Source: Escherichia coli | GTDB lineage: Bacteria > Pseudomonadota > Gammaproteobacteria > Enterobacterales > Enterobacteriaceae | Reading direction: 5' to 3' | DNA: 64,000 nucleotides | Assembly: GCF_011881725.1 (NCBI RefSeq) | Contig: NZ_JAATUR010000001.1 | Location: 62,001 to 126,000 of the forward strand | Part shown: piece after piece, positions 18,873-29,602 of the stretch | Position numbering within the stretch: the first letter of the stretch is position 1 | Layout: every line of letters begins with the position of its first letter | Made by a program: the position numbers and the translations under genes | The notes under the pieces: generated by a model | What the model was told of the DNA's origin: nothing | Seen by the model: only the letters and a program-made list of their open reading frames with translations | Databases searched by the model: none

Positions 18873-19454
18873 ATGAGCAACATCCTGATTATTAACGGCG
18901 CGAAAAAATTCGCCCACTCCAATGGTCAACTGAACGACACCCTGACCGAAGTCGCGGATGGTACGCTGCGCGACCTCGGGCATGATGTCCGCATCGTTCG
19001 CGCCGAGAGCGACTACGATGTAAAAGCCGAGGTACAAAACTTTCTCTGGGCTGATGTGGTGATCTGGCAGATGCCTGGCTGGTGGATGGGCGCGCCGTGG
19101 ACAGTGAAAAAATACATTGATGATGTGTTCACCGAAGGTCACGGTACGCTGTATGCCAGCGATGGTCGTACTCGTAAAGATCCGTCGAAAAAATACGGTT
19201 CTGGCGGCCTGGTACAGGGCAAAAAATATATGCTCTCGCTGACCTGGAACGCGCCAATGGAAGCCTTCACTGAAAAAGATCAGTTCTTCCACGGTGTTGG
19301 CGTGGACGGTGTGTATCTGCCATTCCATAAAGCAAACCAGTTCCTCGGCATGGAACCGCTGCCGACATTTATCGCTAATGACGTGATAAAAATGCCTGAT
19401 GTTCCCCGCTATACTGAAGAATATCGCAAGCATCTTGTGGAAATTTTTGGTTAA
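18873..19454 (+). CDS. mdaB: MdaB, NADPH:quinone reductase
   Basis: MdaB is a flavodoxin-fold FAD enzyme reducing quinones by two electrons. The 193-residue length and the segments MPGWWMGAPWTVKKYIDDVF and SLTWNAPMEAF match the K-12 protein. It has a TTGAGGA ribosome binding site and is followed by ygiN 30 bases downstream, forming a quinol/quinone redox pair. Confidence 0.97.
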   Translation: MSNILIINGAKKFAHSNGQLNDTLTEVADGTLRDLGHDVRIVRAESDYDVKAEVQNFLWADVVIWQMPGWWMGAPWTVKKYIDDVFTEGHGTLYASDGRTRKDPSKKYGSGGLVQGKKYMLSLTWNAPMEAFTEKDQFFHGVGVDGVYLPFHKANQFLGMEPLPTFIANDVIKMPDVPRYTEEYRKHLVEIFG

Positions 19455-19484
19455 CTAGAGCTCTGGCTTTAGAAGGAGTTAACC

Positions 19485-19799
19485 ATGATTACAGTAATCG
19501 CAGAAATCCGTACTCGTCCTGGTCAACATCACCGTCAGGCGGTATTGGATCAATTTGCTAAAATCGTTCCGACCGTACTGAAAGAAGAAGGTTGCCACGG
19601 CTACGCACCAATGGTGGATTGCGCTGCTGGCGTGAGCTTCCAGTCTATGGCGCCGGATTCTATCGTGATGATTGAGCAGTGGGAAAGCATTGCACACCTT
19701 GAAGCGCATTTGCAGACGCCGCACATGAAAGCGTACAGCGAAGCCGTCAAAGGCGATGTACTGGAGATGAATATTCGTATCCTGCAGCCGGGGCTTTGA
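19485..19799 (+). CDS. ygiN: YgiN, quinol monooxygenase
   Basis: The 104-residue protein belongs to the ABM (antibiotic biosynthesis monooxygenase) fold and re-oxidises menadiol, the product of MdaB. The sequence ITVIAEIRTRPGQHHRQAVLD at the start and EQWESIAHLEAHLQTPHMKAY are family hallmarks. An AGAAGGAG ribosome binding site lies seven bases before the ATG. The Fit iron block begins immediately downstream. Confidence 0.97.
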   Translation: MITVIAEIRTRPGQHHRQAVLDQFAKIVPTVLKEEGCHGYAPMVDCAAGVSFQSMAPDSIVMIEQWESIAHLEAHLQTPHMKAYSEAVKGDVLEMNIRILQPGL

Positions 19800-19811
19800 C
19801 ATTTCTGAAAA

Positions 19812-19835
19812 GAGGCCGGTATTGCTACCGGTCTC
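19812..19835 (-). terminator. Terminator of the fit operon
   Basis: A ten-base-pair stem (19812-19821 with 19826-19835, one G-T pair, loop TTGC) lies nine bases beyond the fitR stop. Read on the minus strand it is followed by CTTTT, so it is oriented to end the fitBCDER transcript; it could also act on ygiN messages. Confidence 0.7.
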
Positions 19836-19843
19836 AGATCAGA

Positions 19844-20731
19844 TTAGCCATTCTTTCTTCCCGTTTTCAAACCCCGATGGAAATCGTTAATTCGCTTAAT
19901 GGTTTTAACCGCACGCTGCGGCAGCGCGGAAGCCACAGACCAGACAATCATTTCCAGACACAACAATACCGTACCATGTAGCGGCGTTTTCCCTTTTTCA
20001 TCCCCGCGCGGAACATGAATCACGATAGTGGCGTCTTTGCTAAAACGCGAATCCAGAGCGTTTGTCAGCAAAATAACAGGGATCCCCAGTCGTCTCGCTT
20101 CACGCAGCGTTGTCTGCCCTTCCCGGTGTGCAGATTTTTGCGCCATCATGATCAATACATCACCACGTTGAAGCGCGATAAGTTGCTCGGCAAGGCCAAT
20201 ACCAGTACGGTTTAGCGCCGTGGCGGGTAAGCCAATGCGATTGAATAGTCGTGCGGTATAGTCCGCCAGGATACCCGAAGCGCCAATGCCAAAAATAGCG
20301 ACTTGCCGCGCTTGCACCAGCATGGCTACCGCTTGTGCAAGCGCGTGGCGGTTTTCAGGCTCTGACAGGACATTACAGGTATATAAATGCCCTTCAAGAA
20401 CAAAGTCGATTGCGGTGTTAACATCGCTCGTCAAGTTACTCACCGTCGTAGACATCTTTTCGCTGGAACTAAGGGCAGGACCAAGCCACTGTTCCAGAGT
20501 GCGTTTCAGATCTCGCAGCCCCGCAAACCCCAGAGCCTGGATAGCCCGAATCACAGTGGCATCGGAAGTGTTCAACGTGGCCGCAATTTCCATCGCCGTT
20601 TGTTCAAGTACCACTTCACGATGCTCATTAATGTAGCTGGCGACGGCTCTTAACCCTGGCGTTAACTGACTCCCGCGAGTACGAAAACGCTCACCAAAAA
20701 TATCAACCCGCGTTTTGTTTTTCTGGATCAT
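19844..20731 (-). CDS. fitR: FitR, RpiR-family (HTH plus SIS domain) regulator
   Basis: The 295-residue protein has an N-terminal HTH_6 domain (residues about 12-88, TAMEIAATLNTSDATVIRAIQALGFAGLRDLK) and a C-terminal SIS domain with IFGIGASGILADYTARLFNRIG. RpiR-type regulators normally bind sugar phosphates or similar ligands. Here the gene ends an iron-siderophore operon and overlaps the binding-protein gene by four bases (20728-20731). The order receptor / ATPase, two permeases, binding protein, regulator equals the published Fit system of extraintestinal E. coli, from which I take the name. What the SIS domain senses is unknown. Confidence 0.8.
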   Translation of the reverse strand: MIQKNKTRVDIFGERFRTRGSQLTPGLRAVASYINEHREVVLEQTAMEIAATLNTSDATVIRAIQALGFAGLRDLKRTLEQWLGPALSSSEKMSTTVSNLTSDVNTAIDFVLEGHLYTCNVLSEPENRHALAQAVAMLVQARQVAIFGIGASGILADYTARLFNRIGLPATALNRTGIGLAEQLIALQRGDVLIMMAQKSAHREGQTTLREARRLGIPVILLTNALDSRFSKDATIVIHVPRGDEKGKTPLHGTVLLCLEMIVWSVASALPQRAVKTIKRINDFHRGLKTGRKNG

Positions 20732-21675
20732 TTGGCCTCCGGTAAAAGTCGCCCCGCAATCTGTGATTGTATCTGCGCGGCCATCAGTCCCAGAGATGCA
20801 AAGGAGTTAGAAATCGCCTCTTCACGAGAAATCAACACATAGCGCCCGGAACGACAGGCCGTCAGAAACTGACACCATCCCGGCATGACTTTTTCCATTG
20901 CTGCCAGCTCATCCTGAGGTTTACCACCGGTGTCACCGCGCCAGGTTGCAAAAACAAAATCGGCATCCAGTTCAGGCAAACGCTCCGCACTCACATCCAT
21001 TCGCCCACCTTCAGGAATGTTTTCAATCAGCGGCGGAAAGCGAAAACCAGCATCGCGTAATACTCGGCCCAGCGAATGATAGCTATGCATCACATTAATT
21101 TTTCCCTGATTTGCCTGAATCACCGATACCGTTATTTTTTGGCTGTCCAGCGTCGCCTTCAGTGCATTGATTTGTGCCTGATAGCGGCGTTCAAGTATCG
21201 CCAGCCGCGCCTGCGTTCCGGTAAGTTCTGCCAGCTTGCGGTAGATTTCTGGCGCGCCCCCTTTGAGATGATCAATGCTCACCGTGGGCGCAATTTTTTC
21301 CAGTTGTTCAATGGGCGTATTACGGGTCGGTTCTGTGATGATCAGGTCAGGCTTTGCCGCCACAATCGCTTCGATATCAATATCAGCTGTTCCAATAAAG
21401 GCAATCGATGAATTATCGAAGTCAACGCCTGTCAGTAATGCGCCTGATCGAATGAAATGGCTACCATCAGGCCGTGTTCGCCCGTGGCTGGCGACAGGAG
21501 GTACACCAAGCTCAATCAGAGGAATAGTGATATCAAGATCGTGTAAAGAGACAATTCTCTTTGGATGAGCAGGAACAGTGACTTTGCGCCCTAAATCATC
21601 AGTAAAGACCTGAACCGGTTCTGTTGCACGGGCAAAAAATGACAACAGTATCAGCAGAGAAAAAAATAAACGCAT
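20728..21675 (-). CDS. fitE: FitE, periplasmic ferric-siderophore-binding protein
   Basis: The product (315 residues from the ATG at 21675) has a signal peptide, MRLFFSLLILLSFFARA, and the type III (BtuF/FecB-like) fold with VTVPAHPKRIVSLHDLDI and DLIITEPTRN. A longer frame could start at 21738, but that overlaps fitD; ATG 21675 is preceded by GGGAG at a seven-base spacing and begins exactly at the signal peptide, so I chose it. It hands the ferric siderophore to the FitCD permease. Confidence 0.88.
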   Translation of the reverse strand: MRLFFSLLILLSFFARATEPVQVFTDDLGRKVTVPAHPKRIVSLHDLDITIPLIELGVPPVASHGRTRPDGSHFIRSGALLTGVDFDNSSIAFIGTADIDIEAIVAAKPDLIITEPTRNTPIEQLEKIAPTVSIDHLKGGAPEIYRKLAELTGTQARLAILERRYQAQINALKATLDSQKITVSVIQANQGKINVMHSYHSLGRVLRDAGFRFPPLIENIPEGGRMDVSAERLPELDADFVFATWRGDTGGKPQDELAAMEKVMPGWCQFLTACRSGRYVLISREEAISNSFASLGLMAAQIQSQIAGRLLPEAK

Positions 21676-21685
21676 ATAACTCCCG

Positions 21686-22735
21686 TTAAAAACTGTTCCT
21701 GCGTTGCCAGAGCAGTAGTAAAAAGAATGGTCCACCAATCAATGAAATAATGATTCCGGCAGGCAGTTGCAAAGGCAAAAAAGCCAAGCGACCAATGCTA
21801 TCCGCCAGGATGACTAACAACGCCCCCGATACGGCACTTCCCAGCAGTAATGTCGTCTGCCCGCCACGCAGAATAAAACGTGATATATGGGGTGCTATCA
21901 ATCCGACAAAGCCGATGTTACCAACACACGAAACGCAGACGGCTGTCAGTATTATTGGTGCGGCTACACGCAACAACGCCAGGCGAGAACTATTCACGCC
22001 TAACCCGGTTGCAACCTGATGACCAAGCAGAGCGATATCCGCAGTCCGGGCTGTGAACAGCAATAAAAGAGCGGCTGGCAACATCCAGCAGACTGAAATA
22101 CCGACTAACATCCAGTTAGCTGCATGCAGGCTTCCCGATAACCACATCAATGCAGTTTGTACATCACGAACATCGGCAGTGGTCATAAATACACCGATTC
22201 CGGCGGCAAAAAACCAGGACACGCCAATACCGATCAAAACAAATCGCGGGCGGGAAATATCGCGCGCGCAAGCAATCACAATTAAAGCCACCAACAAGCC
22301 ACCAGCAAGACCCGCCACTGGACGCCAGAACATTCCCAGCATTGGAAACTGAAAAATCAGCCACAGCACAGCCACGCTACATCCTTCTTTGACGCCGATT
22401 AAACCGGGATCGGCAAGGCCGTTACGCGCAATGGATTGCATTGCTGCCCCCGCCATACCTAACATCGCTCCGCATAGCAATGCCATGATGACTCTCGGTA
22501 AGCGAATATCCTGCACAATGTAACGTGCGTCTGCGCTTACGTTTTCTGGAGCAAACAACGCTCGCCCTACTTCCGATGCGGGAACGGAGAAAGAACCATG
22601 CATCAGACCGAATATCAGTATTCCAACCGCAAACAGAGACAACCCACCACACAACATCAGATTTTTAGGGCGTATCAACGTCGAAAATTTACCAACACGT
22701 AGTGGGCGTAGCCCGACGTTCATTATCCGACTCAT
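21686..22735 (-). CDS. fitD: FitD, FecCD-type siderophore permease
   Basis: The 349-residue membrane protein has about nine or ten membrane segments and the FecCD/BtuC signatures LPRVIMALLCGAMLGMAGAAMQ and GFVGLIAPHISRFILRG. It forms the inner-membrane channel with FitC and is energised by FitB. Its ATG overlaps the fitC stop (ATGA at 22732-22735). Confidence 0.9.
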   Translation of the reverse strand: MSRIMNVGLRPLRVGKFSTLIRPKNLMLCGGLSLFAVGILIFGLMHGSFSVPASEVGRALFAPENVSADARYIVQDIRLPRVIMALLCGAMLGMAGAAMQSIARNGLADPGLIGVKEGCSVAVLWLIFQFPMLGMFWRPVAGLAGGLLVALIVIACARDISRPRFVLIGIGVSWFFAAGIGVFMTTADVRDVQTALMWLSGSLHAANWMLVGISVCWMLPAALLLLFTARTADIALLGHQVATGLGVNSSRLALLRVAAPIILTAVCVSCVGNIGFVGLIAPHISRFILRGGQTTLLLGSAVSGALLVILADSIGRLAFLPLQLPAGIIISLIGGPFFLLLLWQRRNSF

Positions 22736-23715
22736 TTGAACATCCTCGTCGCCATAATGACAAAAACGGGTGCTCCAACTAACGCAGTCATGACACCGGT
22801 CGCCAGCTCATAGGGCGTGAAAAGCGTTCGGGCGATAATATCTGCCAGTAATAATAAAAGAGCGCCAACACAAGCCGAAAGAGGGAGCAAAACGCGCAGA
22901 TCCGCTGATACCAGACGCCGGACCATCTGCGGTACCAGTAGACCGACAAAGCCAATGGGACCGGCAATCGATACGGCAGCACCGCAGAGCAACGCGATCG
23001 CGATCAAGGTGAATATCCGCGTGCGGAATACCGAGACGCCCAGCCCCTGTGCCATGCGATCGCCCAGTGCCAACATGTTAAGAGCGGGAGCAAGGTAAAG
23101 GGCTAATACAAATCCCCCCAGAGAAAACCAGGCGGACGTACCAAGCGTCGCCCAATCCTGACCCGCTAAATCCCCCGCTAACCATGTCCGCATCGCCAGC
23201 AGCGTTTGTTCGTCAAGAATCAGGATCGCAGCCGTTATTGAGGAAACAAACGCCGATAGCGCCACGCCGCATAAGGTCACCTTCATTGGCGTTAACCCTG
23301 AGCGACCCGCGGAGGAAAGCAGCAATATCAACAAGAACAATAACGCGCCCCCCGCAGATGCCAGCAGCGGGCGCCCAACAGGAAATGCCAGTCCAAGCGC
23401 GCTAGCGGCAACGACAGCCAGGGCGGCTCCGGCATTTAAGCCTAAAATATGTGGCTCGCCCAATGGGTTACGAATGACTGCCTGCAACAAAGCACCAGCC
23501 ACACCAAGAGAAGCCCCTGTAAGCAAAGCTGCCGCTAAACGCGGCAAACGGAGCCTAACAATTACGTTGTGATCGAAGTTTTGCGGTTCAAAATGGAGAA
23601 ATGCCTGCAACACCGTTTGAGGTGCAATAAACCGGGCACCAATCCCGGGATAGACCACGCATCCCACCAGCAGTAAGGCGAGAAAAAATACAGTTACCAA
23701 CCCCGTGCGCATCAT
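22732..23715 (-). CDS. fitC: FitC, FecCD-type siderophore permease
   Basis: The 327-residue paralogue of FitD has the same BtuC-type motifs: RLPRLAAALLTGASLGVAGALLQ, NPLGEPHILGLNAGAA and GPIGFVGLLVPQMVRRLV. It overlaps fitB by four bases at its start, where two ATG codons lie in tandem (23715 and 23712). Confidence 0.9.
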   Translation of the reverse strand: MMRTGLVTVFFLALLLVGCVVYPGIGARFIAPQTVLQAFLHFEPQNFDHNVIVRLRLPRLAAALLTGASLGVAGALLQAVIRNPLGEPHILGLNAGAALAVVAASALGLAFPVGRPLLASAGGALLFLLILLLSSAGRSGLTPMKVTLCGVALSAFVSSITAAILILDEQTLLAMRTWLAGDLAGQDWATLGTSAWFSLGGFVLALYLAPALNMLALGDRMAQGLGVSVFRTRIFTLIAIALLCGAAVSIAGPIGFVGLLVPQMVRRLVSADLRVLLPLSACVGALLLLLADIIARTLFTPYELATGVMTALVGAPVFVIMATRMFK

Positions 23716-24521
23716 ACTTTTTCTACACCACGAAACGGCATGAAGAACGGTTTTCCCGTCAGAGGATTTATTGATGCGTGAACATCAACATCAAAGACAG
23801 CTTTTACCAGCTCAGGCGTGCAATTCTCCCCCTCATTCAACACACGCACCACTTTCCCCTGGCGTAAAAATATCAAGGTATCACCATAATTCACGGCAAA
23901 ATTCAGGTCATGCAACACCACAACGACCGTGCGCCCATGATGACGCGTCAAATCATGCAATAACTCAAGAATTTCCACCTGATAACGTAAATCAAGCCAG
24001 GTTGTGGGTTCATCCAGCAGGATATAAGGCGTCTTTTGCGCCAACACCATCGCAATCCAGCAGCGCTGGCGCTGCCCACCAGAGAGTTTTTCAACCGGTA
24101 AATGTGCAAACTCCTGCGTACCGGTTAATTTCAGGGCTTCTTCTACCGCCTGCTCGTCGGCATCGCTCCATTGACGTATGAAATTTTGCCAGGGAAAGCG
24201 CCCACGCGACACCAGTTCATAAACGGTTAAGCCCTCTGGCAATAATGGTGATTGCGGCAAGATCCCAAGTCTTCGGGATAACGCTTTCGTTGGTTGCTCG
24301 TGAATCGCTTTACCATCCAGCAGTATCGAGCCGCCCATAGGTTGCAAGATACGTGCAATGGTGCTGAGCAACGTCGACTTTCCACAGCCATTTGCCCCAA
24401 CCAGAACGGTCATTTTTTCGGTGGGAACGGAGAAAGAAACACCATCAACAATGATTTTCTTGTGATACCCGGCAGAAACATTGTCGAGGATCAGCCCCTG
24501 CTCTTTTGCGTTATGTGCCAC
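23712..24521 (-). CDS. fitB: FitB, siderophore ABC transporter ATPase (GTG start)
   Basis: The 269-residue ATPase shows Walker A GANGCGKST at 42-50, the signature LSGGQRQRC, Walker B YILLDEPT and the switch His in VVLHDLN, as in FecE/FhuC. The start codon is GTG at 24521; an in-frame stop lies 15 bases upstream, so no earlier start exists, and no strong ribosome binding site precedes it. It is the first gene of the operon and diverges from fitA. Confidence 0.88.
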   Translation of the reverse strand: MAHNAKEQGLILDNVSAGYHKKIIVDGVSFSVPTEKMTVLVGANGCGKSTLLSTIARILQPMGGSILLDGKAIHEQPTKALSRRLGILPQSPLLPEGLTVYELVSRGRFPWQNFIRQWSDADEQAVEEALKLTGTQEFAHLPVEKLSGGQRQRCWIAMVLAQKTPYILLDEPTTWLDLRYQVEILELLHDLTRHHGRTVVVVLHDLNFAVNYGDTLIFLRQGKVVRVLNEGENCTPELVKAVFDVDVHASINPLTGKPFFMPFRGVEKV

Positions 24522-24554
24522 GTGTACGCCAACTTAATCAAAGACAAACAAAAA

Positions 24555-24569
24555 TAAAACTCATTCTCC
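24555..24569 (-). promoter_or_regulatory. Weak Fur-box candidate upstream of fitB
   Basis: Read on the minus strand, GGAGAATGAGTTTTA matches 9 of 14 defined positions of the 7-1-7 consensus TGATAATNATTATCA. It lies 34-48 bases before the fitB start codon. Confidence 0.3.
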
Positions 24570-24776
24570 TTTGAGAGTTTGACGTCACAAAATGTAGTAG
24601 TCAAGAAGTTAAAAGCCATACAAAAACAAGGTAAATAACAGGTAATATATTTTTAGATTTAATAACAAAATTATTAAATATCAATAAATTAAAAGAAAAC
24701 AAATTGCGTTGGCCTCTCTTAAAAACACATGTAGCACTTTTTTGTTATTTCTCATTTACTACTACATCACCACATG

Positions 24777-24791
24777 ATTGAATGATTCTCA
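24777..24791 (+). promoter_or_regulatory. Weak Fur-box candidate upstream of fitA
   Basis: ATTGAATGATTCTCA matches 9 of 14 defined positions of the 7-1-7 Fur consensus, with the right half ATTNTCA best. It lies about 105-120 bases before the fitA ATG. Confidence 0.35.
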
Positions 24792-24894
24792 ATTACATAT
24801 CCGATGGCGAAATAACAAACGGATAGTGCTTAGTGAGCAACAAGAAACAATTTTCACTCGCGACAATTCGTGAGTTTTTGGGATAACAGATTAA

Positions 24895-27036
24895 ATGGCT
24901 AAGTTCACTCCTTCATTCTCAGGACTCAAAGGTCAGGCGCTCTTTTCACTGCTCTTTGCAGCACCGATGATTCATGCAACAGACACTGTAACGACCAAAG
25001 ATGGCGAAACAATCACTGTTACAGCGGATGTAAATACCGCAACTGAGGCGACCGATGGTTATCAACCTCTGAGCACCTCCACGGCGACATTAACCGATAT
25101 GCCGATGCTGGATATTCCGCAGGTGGTTAATACGGTTAGCGATCAAGTTCTGGAAAATCAGAATGCGACGACGCTGGATGAGGCACTTTATAACGTCAGT
25201 AACGTGGTACAGACCAATACATTAGGCGGGACTCAGGACGCATTTGTGCGTCGTGGGTTTGGCGCTAACCGGGATGGGTCCATCATGACCAACGGCCTGC
25301 GAACTGTACTTCCTCGCAGTTTCAACGCCGCCACAGAACGTGTGGAAGTGCTAAAAGGTCCGGCCTCCACGCTGTATGGCATTCTCGATCCTGGCGGACT
25401 GATTAACGTCGTGACAAAGCGCCCGGAAAAAACATTCCATGGTTCGGTCTCAGCCACGTCCACCAGTTTTGGTGGTGGCACCGGGCAACTTGATATCACA
25501 GGTCCCATTGAAGGCACTCAACTGGCGTATCGTCTTATTGGGGAAGTGCAGGATGAAGATTACTGGCGAAACTTCGGTAAAGAGCGCAGTACATTTATTG
25601 CTCCATCACTCACCTGGTTTGGTGATAATGCAACAGTAACCATGCTCTATTCCCATAGGGACTATAAAACGCCGTTCGATCGTGGAACGATTTTCGACCT
25701 TACGACGAAACAGCCCGTAAACGTTGATCGAAAAATACGTTTCGACGAACCGTTTAATATTACAGATGGTCAGTCCGATCTGGCGCAACTCAACGCAGAA
25801 TATCATCTCAATAGCCAGTGGACAGCGCGCTTTGATTACAGCTACAGCCAGGATAAATACAGCGATAATCAAGCTCGCGTTACCGCGTATGATGCCACGA
25901 CAGGAACGCTGACACGGCGTGTTGATGCAACTCAGGGATCTACCCAGCGTATGCATTCTACTCGTGCGGATCTGCAAGGGAATGTTGATATTGCTGGATT
26001 CTATAATGAGATTCTGGGCGGGGTATCATATGAATATTATGATCTTCTGCGCACAGATATGATTCGCTGTAAAAACGCTAAAGATTTCAATATTTACAAC
26101 CCTGTTTATGGCAATACCAGCAAATGCACAACGGTCTCGGCGTCGGACAGTGATCAGACGATCAAACAGGAGAGCTACTCAGCGTATGCACAGGACGCGC
26201 TCTATTTGACCGATAACTGGATTGCCGTCGCCGGGATCCGCTATCAGTATTACACGCAGTATGCGGGTAAAGGTCGTCCTTTTAATGTCAATACTGACAG
26301 CCGCGATGAACAATGGACTCCCAAACTGGGACTGGTCTATAAACTGACGCCATCGGTATCCTTATTTGCTAATTATTCGCAAACATTTATGCCGCAATCG
26401 TCAATTGCCAGCTACATTGGCGATCTTCCACCGGAATCATCTAATGCCTACGAAGTCGGGGCAAAATTCGAGCTGTTCGATGGTATCACCGCAGATATTG
26501 CGCTGTTTGATATCCATAAACGTAACGTGTTGTATACCGAAAGTATTGGTGATGAAACCATTGCTAAAACAGCAGGCCGCGTTCGTTCAAGAGGGGTCGA
26601 GGTCGACCTTGCGGGAGCATTAACTGAAAACATTAATATCATTGCCAGCTACGGCTATACCGATGCTAAGGTGCTGGAAGATCCTGATTATGCCGGGAAA
26701 CCATTGCCTAATGTTCCTCGTCATACCGGTTCGCTATTCCTGACCTATGACATTCATAACATGCCCGGCAATAACACACTGACGTTTGGCGGTGGCGGAC
26801 ATGGGGTAAGCCGTCGTTCGGCAACCAATGGGGCTGACTATTATCTGCCTGGCTATTTCGTTGCCGATGCCTTCGCCGCATACAAAATGAAATTGCAGTA
26901 TCCGGTCACTCTGCAATTAAACGTCAAAAACCTGTTTGATAAAACGTATTACACCTCTTCTATCGCCACCAATAATCTCGGTAACCAGATTGGCGATCCG
27001 CGAGAAGTGCAATTCACGGTGAAAATGGAATTTTGA
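24895..27036 (+). CDS. fitA: FitA, TonB-dependent ferric siderophore receptor
   Basis: The 713-residue outer-membrane protein has a signal peptide (about residues 1-28), a TonB box-like ETITVTA at 38-44, a plug domain (IPQVVNTVSDQVLENQNATTLDEAL, FVRRGFG, RVEVLKGPASTLYG) and a 22-strand barrel ending in the terminal Phe of VQFTVKMEF. It resembles ferrichrome/hydroxamate receptors (FhuE, FoxA, FcuA type). Two cysteines about 20 residues apart (RCKNAKD... SKCTT) lie in an extracellular loop and could form a disulfide. It is transcribed away from fitBCDER and ends at a terminator shared with parE. Confidence 0.9.
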   Translation: MAKFTPSFSGLKGQALFSLLFAAPMIHATDTVTTKDGETITVTADVNTATEATDGYQPLSTSTATLTDMPMLDIPQVVNTVSDQVLENQNATTLDEALYNVSNVVQTNTLGGTQDAFVRRGFGANRDGSIMTNGLRTVLPRSFNAATERVEVLKGPASTLYGILDPGGLINVVTKRPEKTFHGSVSATSTSFGGGTGQLDITGPIEGTQLAYRLIGEVQDEDYWRNFGKERSTFIAPSLTWFGDNATVTMLYSHRDYKTPFDRGTIFDLTTKQPVNVDRKIRFDEPFNITDGQSDLAQLNAEYHLNSQWTARFDYSYSQDKYSDNQARVTAYDATTGTLTRRVDATQGSTQRMHSTRADLQGNVDIAGFYNEILGGVSYEYYDLLRTDMIRCKNAKDFNIYNPVYGNTSKCTTVSASDSDQTIKQESYSAYAQDALYLTDNWIAVAGIRYQYYTQYAGKGRPFNVNTDSRDEQWTPKLGLVYKLTPSVSLFANYSQTFMPQSSIASYIGDLPPESSNAYEVGAKFELFDGITADIALFDIHKRNVLYTESIGDETIAKTAGRVRSRGVEVDLAGALTENINIIASYGYTDAKVLEDPDYAGKPLPNVPRHTGSLFLTYDIHNMPGNNTLTFGGGGHGVSRRSATNGADYYLPGYFVADAFAAYKMKLQYPVTLQLNVKNLFDKTYYTSSIATNNLGNQIGDPREVQFTVKMEF

Positions 27037-27037
27037 T

Positions 27038-27079
27038 AAAAAAAGCCCGGTATACGCTTGTATACCGGGCTATGTTTTA
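27038..27079. terminator. Bidirectional terminator between fitA and parE
   Basis: AGCCCGGTATA (27044-27054) pairs with TATACCGGGCT (27061-27071), loop CGCTTG. Seven A residues precede it, giving a T-run for the minus-strand parE transcript, and TATGTTTTAC follows for fitA. It probably belonged originally to parE. Confidence 0.85.
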
Positions 27080-27099
27080 CTCTCCTGGCGGGAGGATTA

Positions 27100-28995
<1,896 letters not shown>

Positions 28996-29020
28996 TTAAG
29001 TTAGCAATTCGAGTTGATCG

Positions 29021-29602
29021 TCAGAGATGGTGCAGACCAAGAAAATCGACGATCGGGTTGAAATAATCTTCGAAGCCCGTGAATGCGTGGTTGCCGCCTT
29101 CTATTACAGTCTGGCGGCAGGAAGCGTAGTACGCCACCGCCTGGCGGTAATCCAGCACTTCATCTCCCGTCTGTTGCAGCAGCCAGATCAAATCCGGCGC
29201 TTCCAGCGGGTCAATCTGCATGACTTTGAGATCGTAAATATGGCGTGACTCTAGCACATATTGCTGCCCGGTGTAGGGGTTCTCGTTTTGACCGAGATAG
29301 TCCGTCAGCAGTTCAAACGGGCGCACCGCCGGGTTTACCACCACTGCGGGCAGCATAAAACATTGCGACAACCAGGTGGCGTAATATCCCCCCAGTGACG
29401 ACCCGACGATACCCAGCGAATCACCGCCATGTTCAAGGACAATAGATTCCAGCAGTTCTGCCGCATCGGAAGGATACGGCGGTAACTGCGGAATGATCAT
29501 CTCAACGTCAGGGTGATGTTCCGCCAGCCAGTTTTTTAACAAGCTCGCTTTCGCAGAGCGCGGCGAGCTGTTGAAACCGTGTAAATAAAGAAGCGTCGAC
29601 AT
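29021..29602 (-). CDS. yqiA: YqiA, alpha/beta hydrolase-fold esterase
   Basis: The 193-residue esterase has [10 protein letters not shown] at its N-terminus and the nucleophile elbow GSSLGG with Ser69; the catalytic His is probably in [10 protein letters not shown]-12 YqiA hydrolyses palmitoyl-CoA and p-nitrophenyl butyrate. Its ATG overlaps the cpdA stop by one base. Confidence 0.95.
   Translation of the reverse strand: MSTLLYLHGFNSSPRSAKASLLKNWLAEHHPDVEMIIPQLPPYPSDAAELLESIVLEHGGDSLGIVGSSLGGYYATWLSQCFMLPAVVVNPAVRPFELLTDYLGQNENPYTGQQYVLESRHIYDLKVMQIDPLEAPDLIWLLQQTGDEVLDYRQAVAYYASCRQTVIEGGNHAFTGFEDYFNPIVDFLGLHHL

Larger units (their letters stand above)
24522..24894. promoter_or_regulatory. 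Divergent control region between fitB and fitA
   Basis: This 373-base gap has no gene and is strongly AT-rich between 24600 and 24780. Two imperfect Fur-box-like sites lie near its ends (24555-24569 and 24777-24791), each close to one of the divergent starts. Fur control of fit has been reported; the sites are my own reading. Confidence 0.55.

Noticed and set aside
18855..19433. Minus-strand frame of 192 codons
   Set aside because: Antisense shadow of mdaB, whose product is identical in length to the known enzyme.
24561..24590. Short leader peptide (ATG after AGGAGA, 8 codons) before fitB
   Set aside because: Spacing between the purine-rich stretch and the ATG is only one or two bases, and no regulatory codons are evident.
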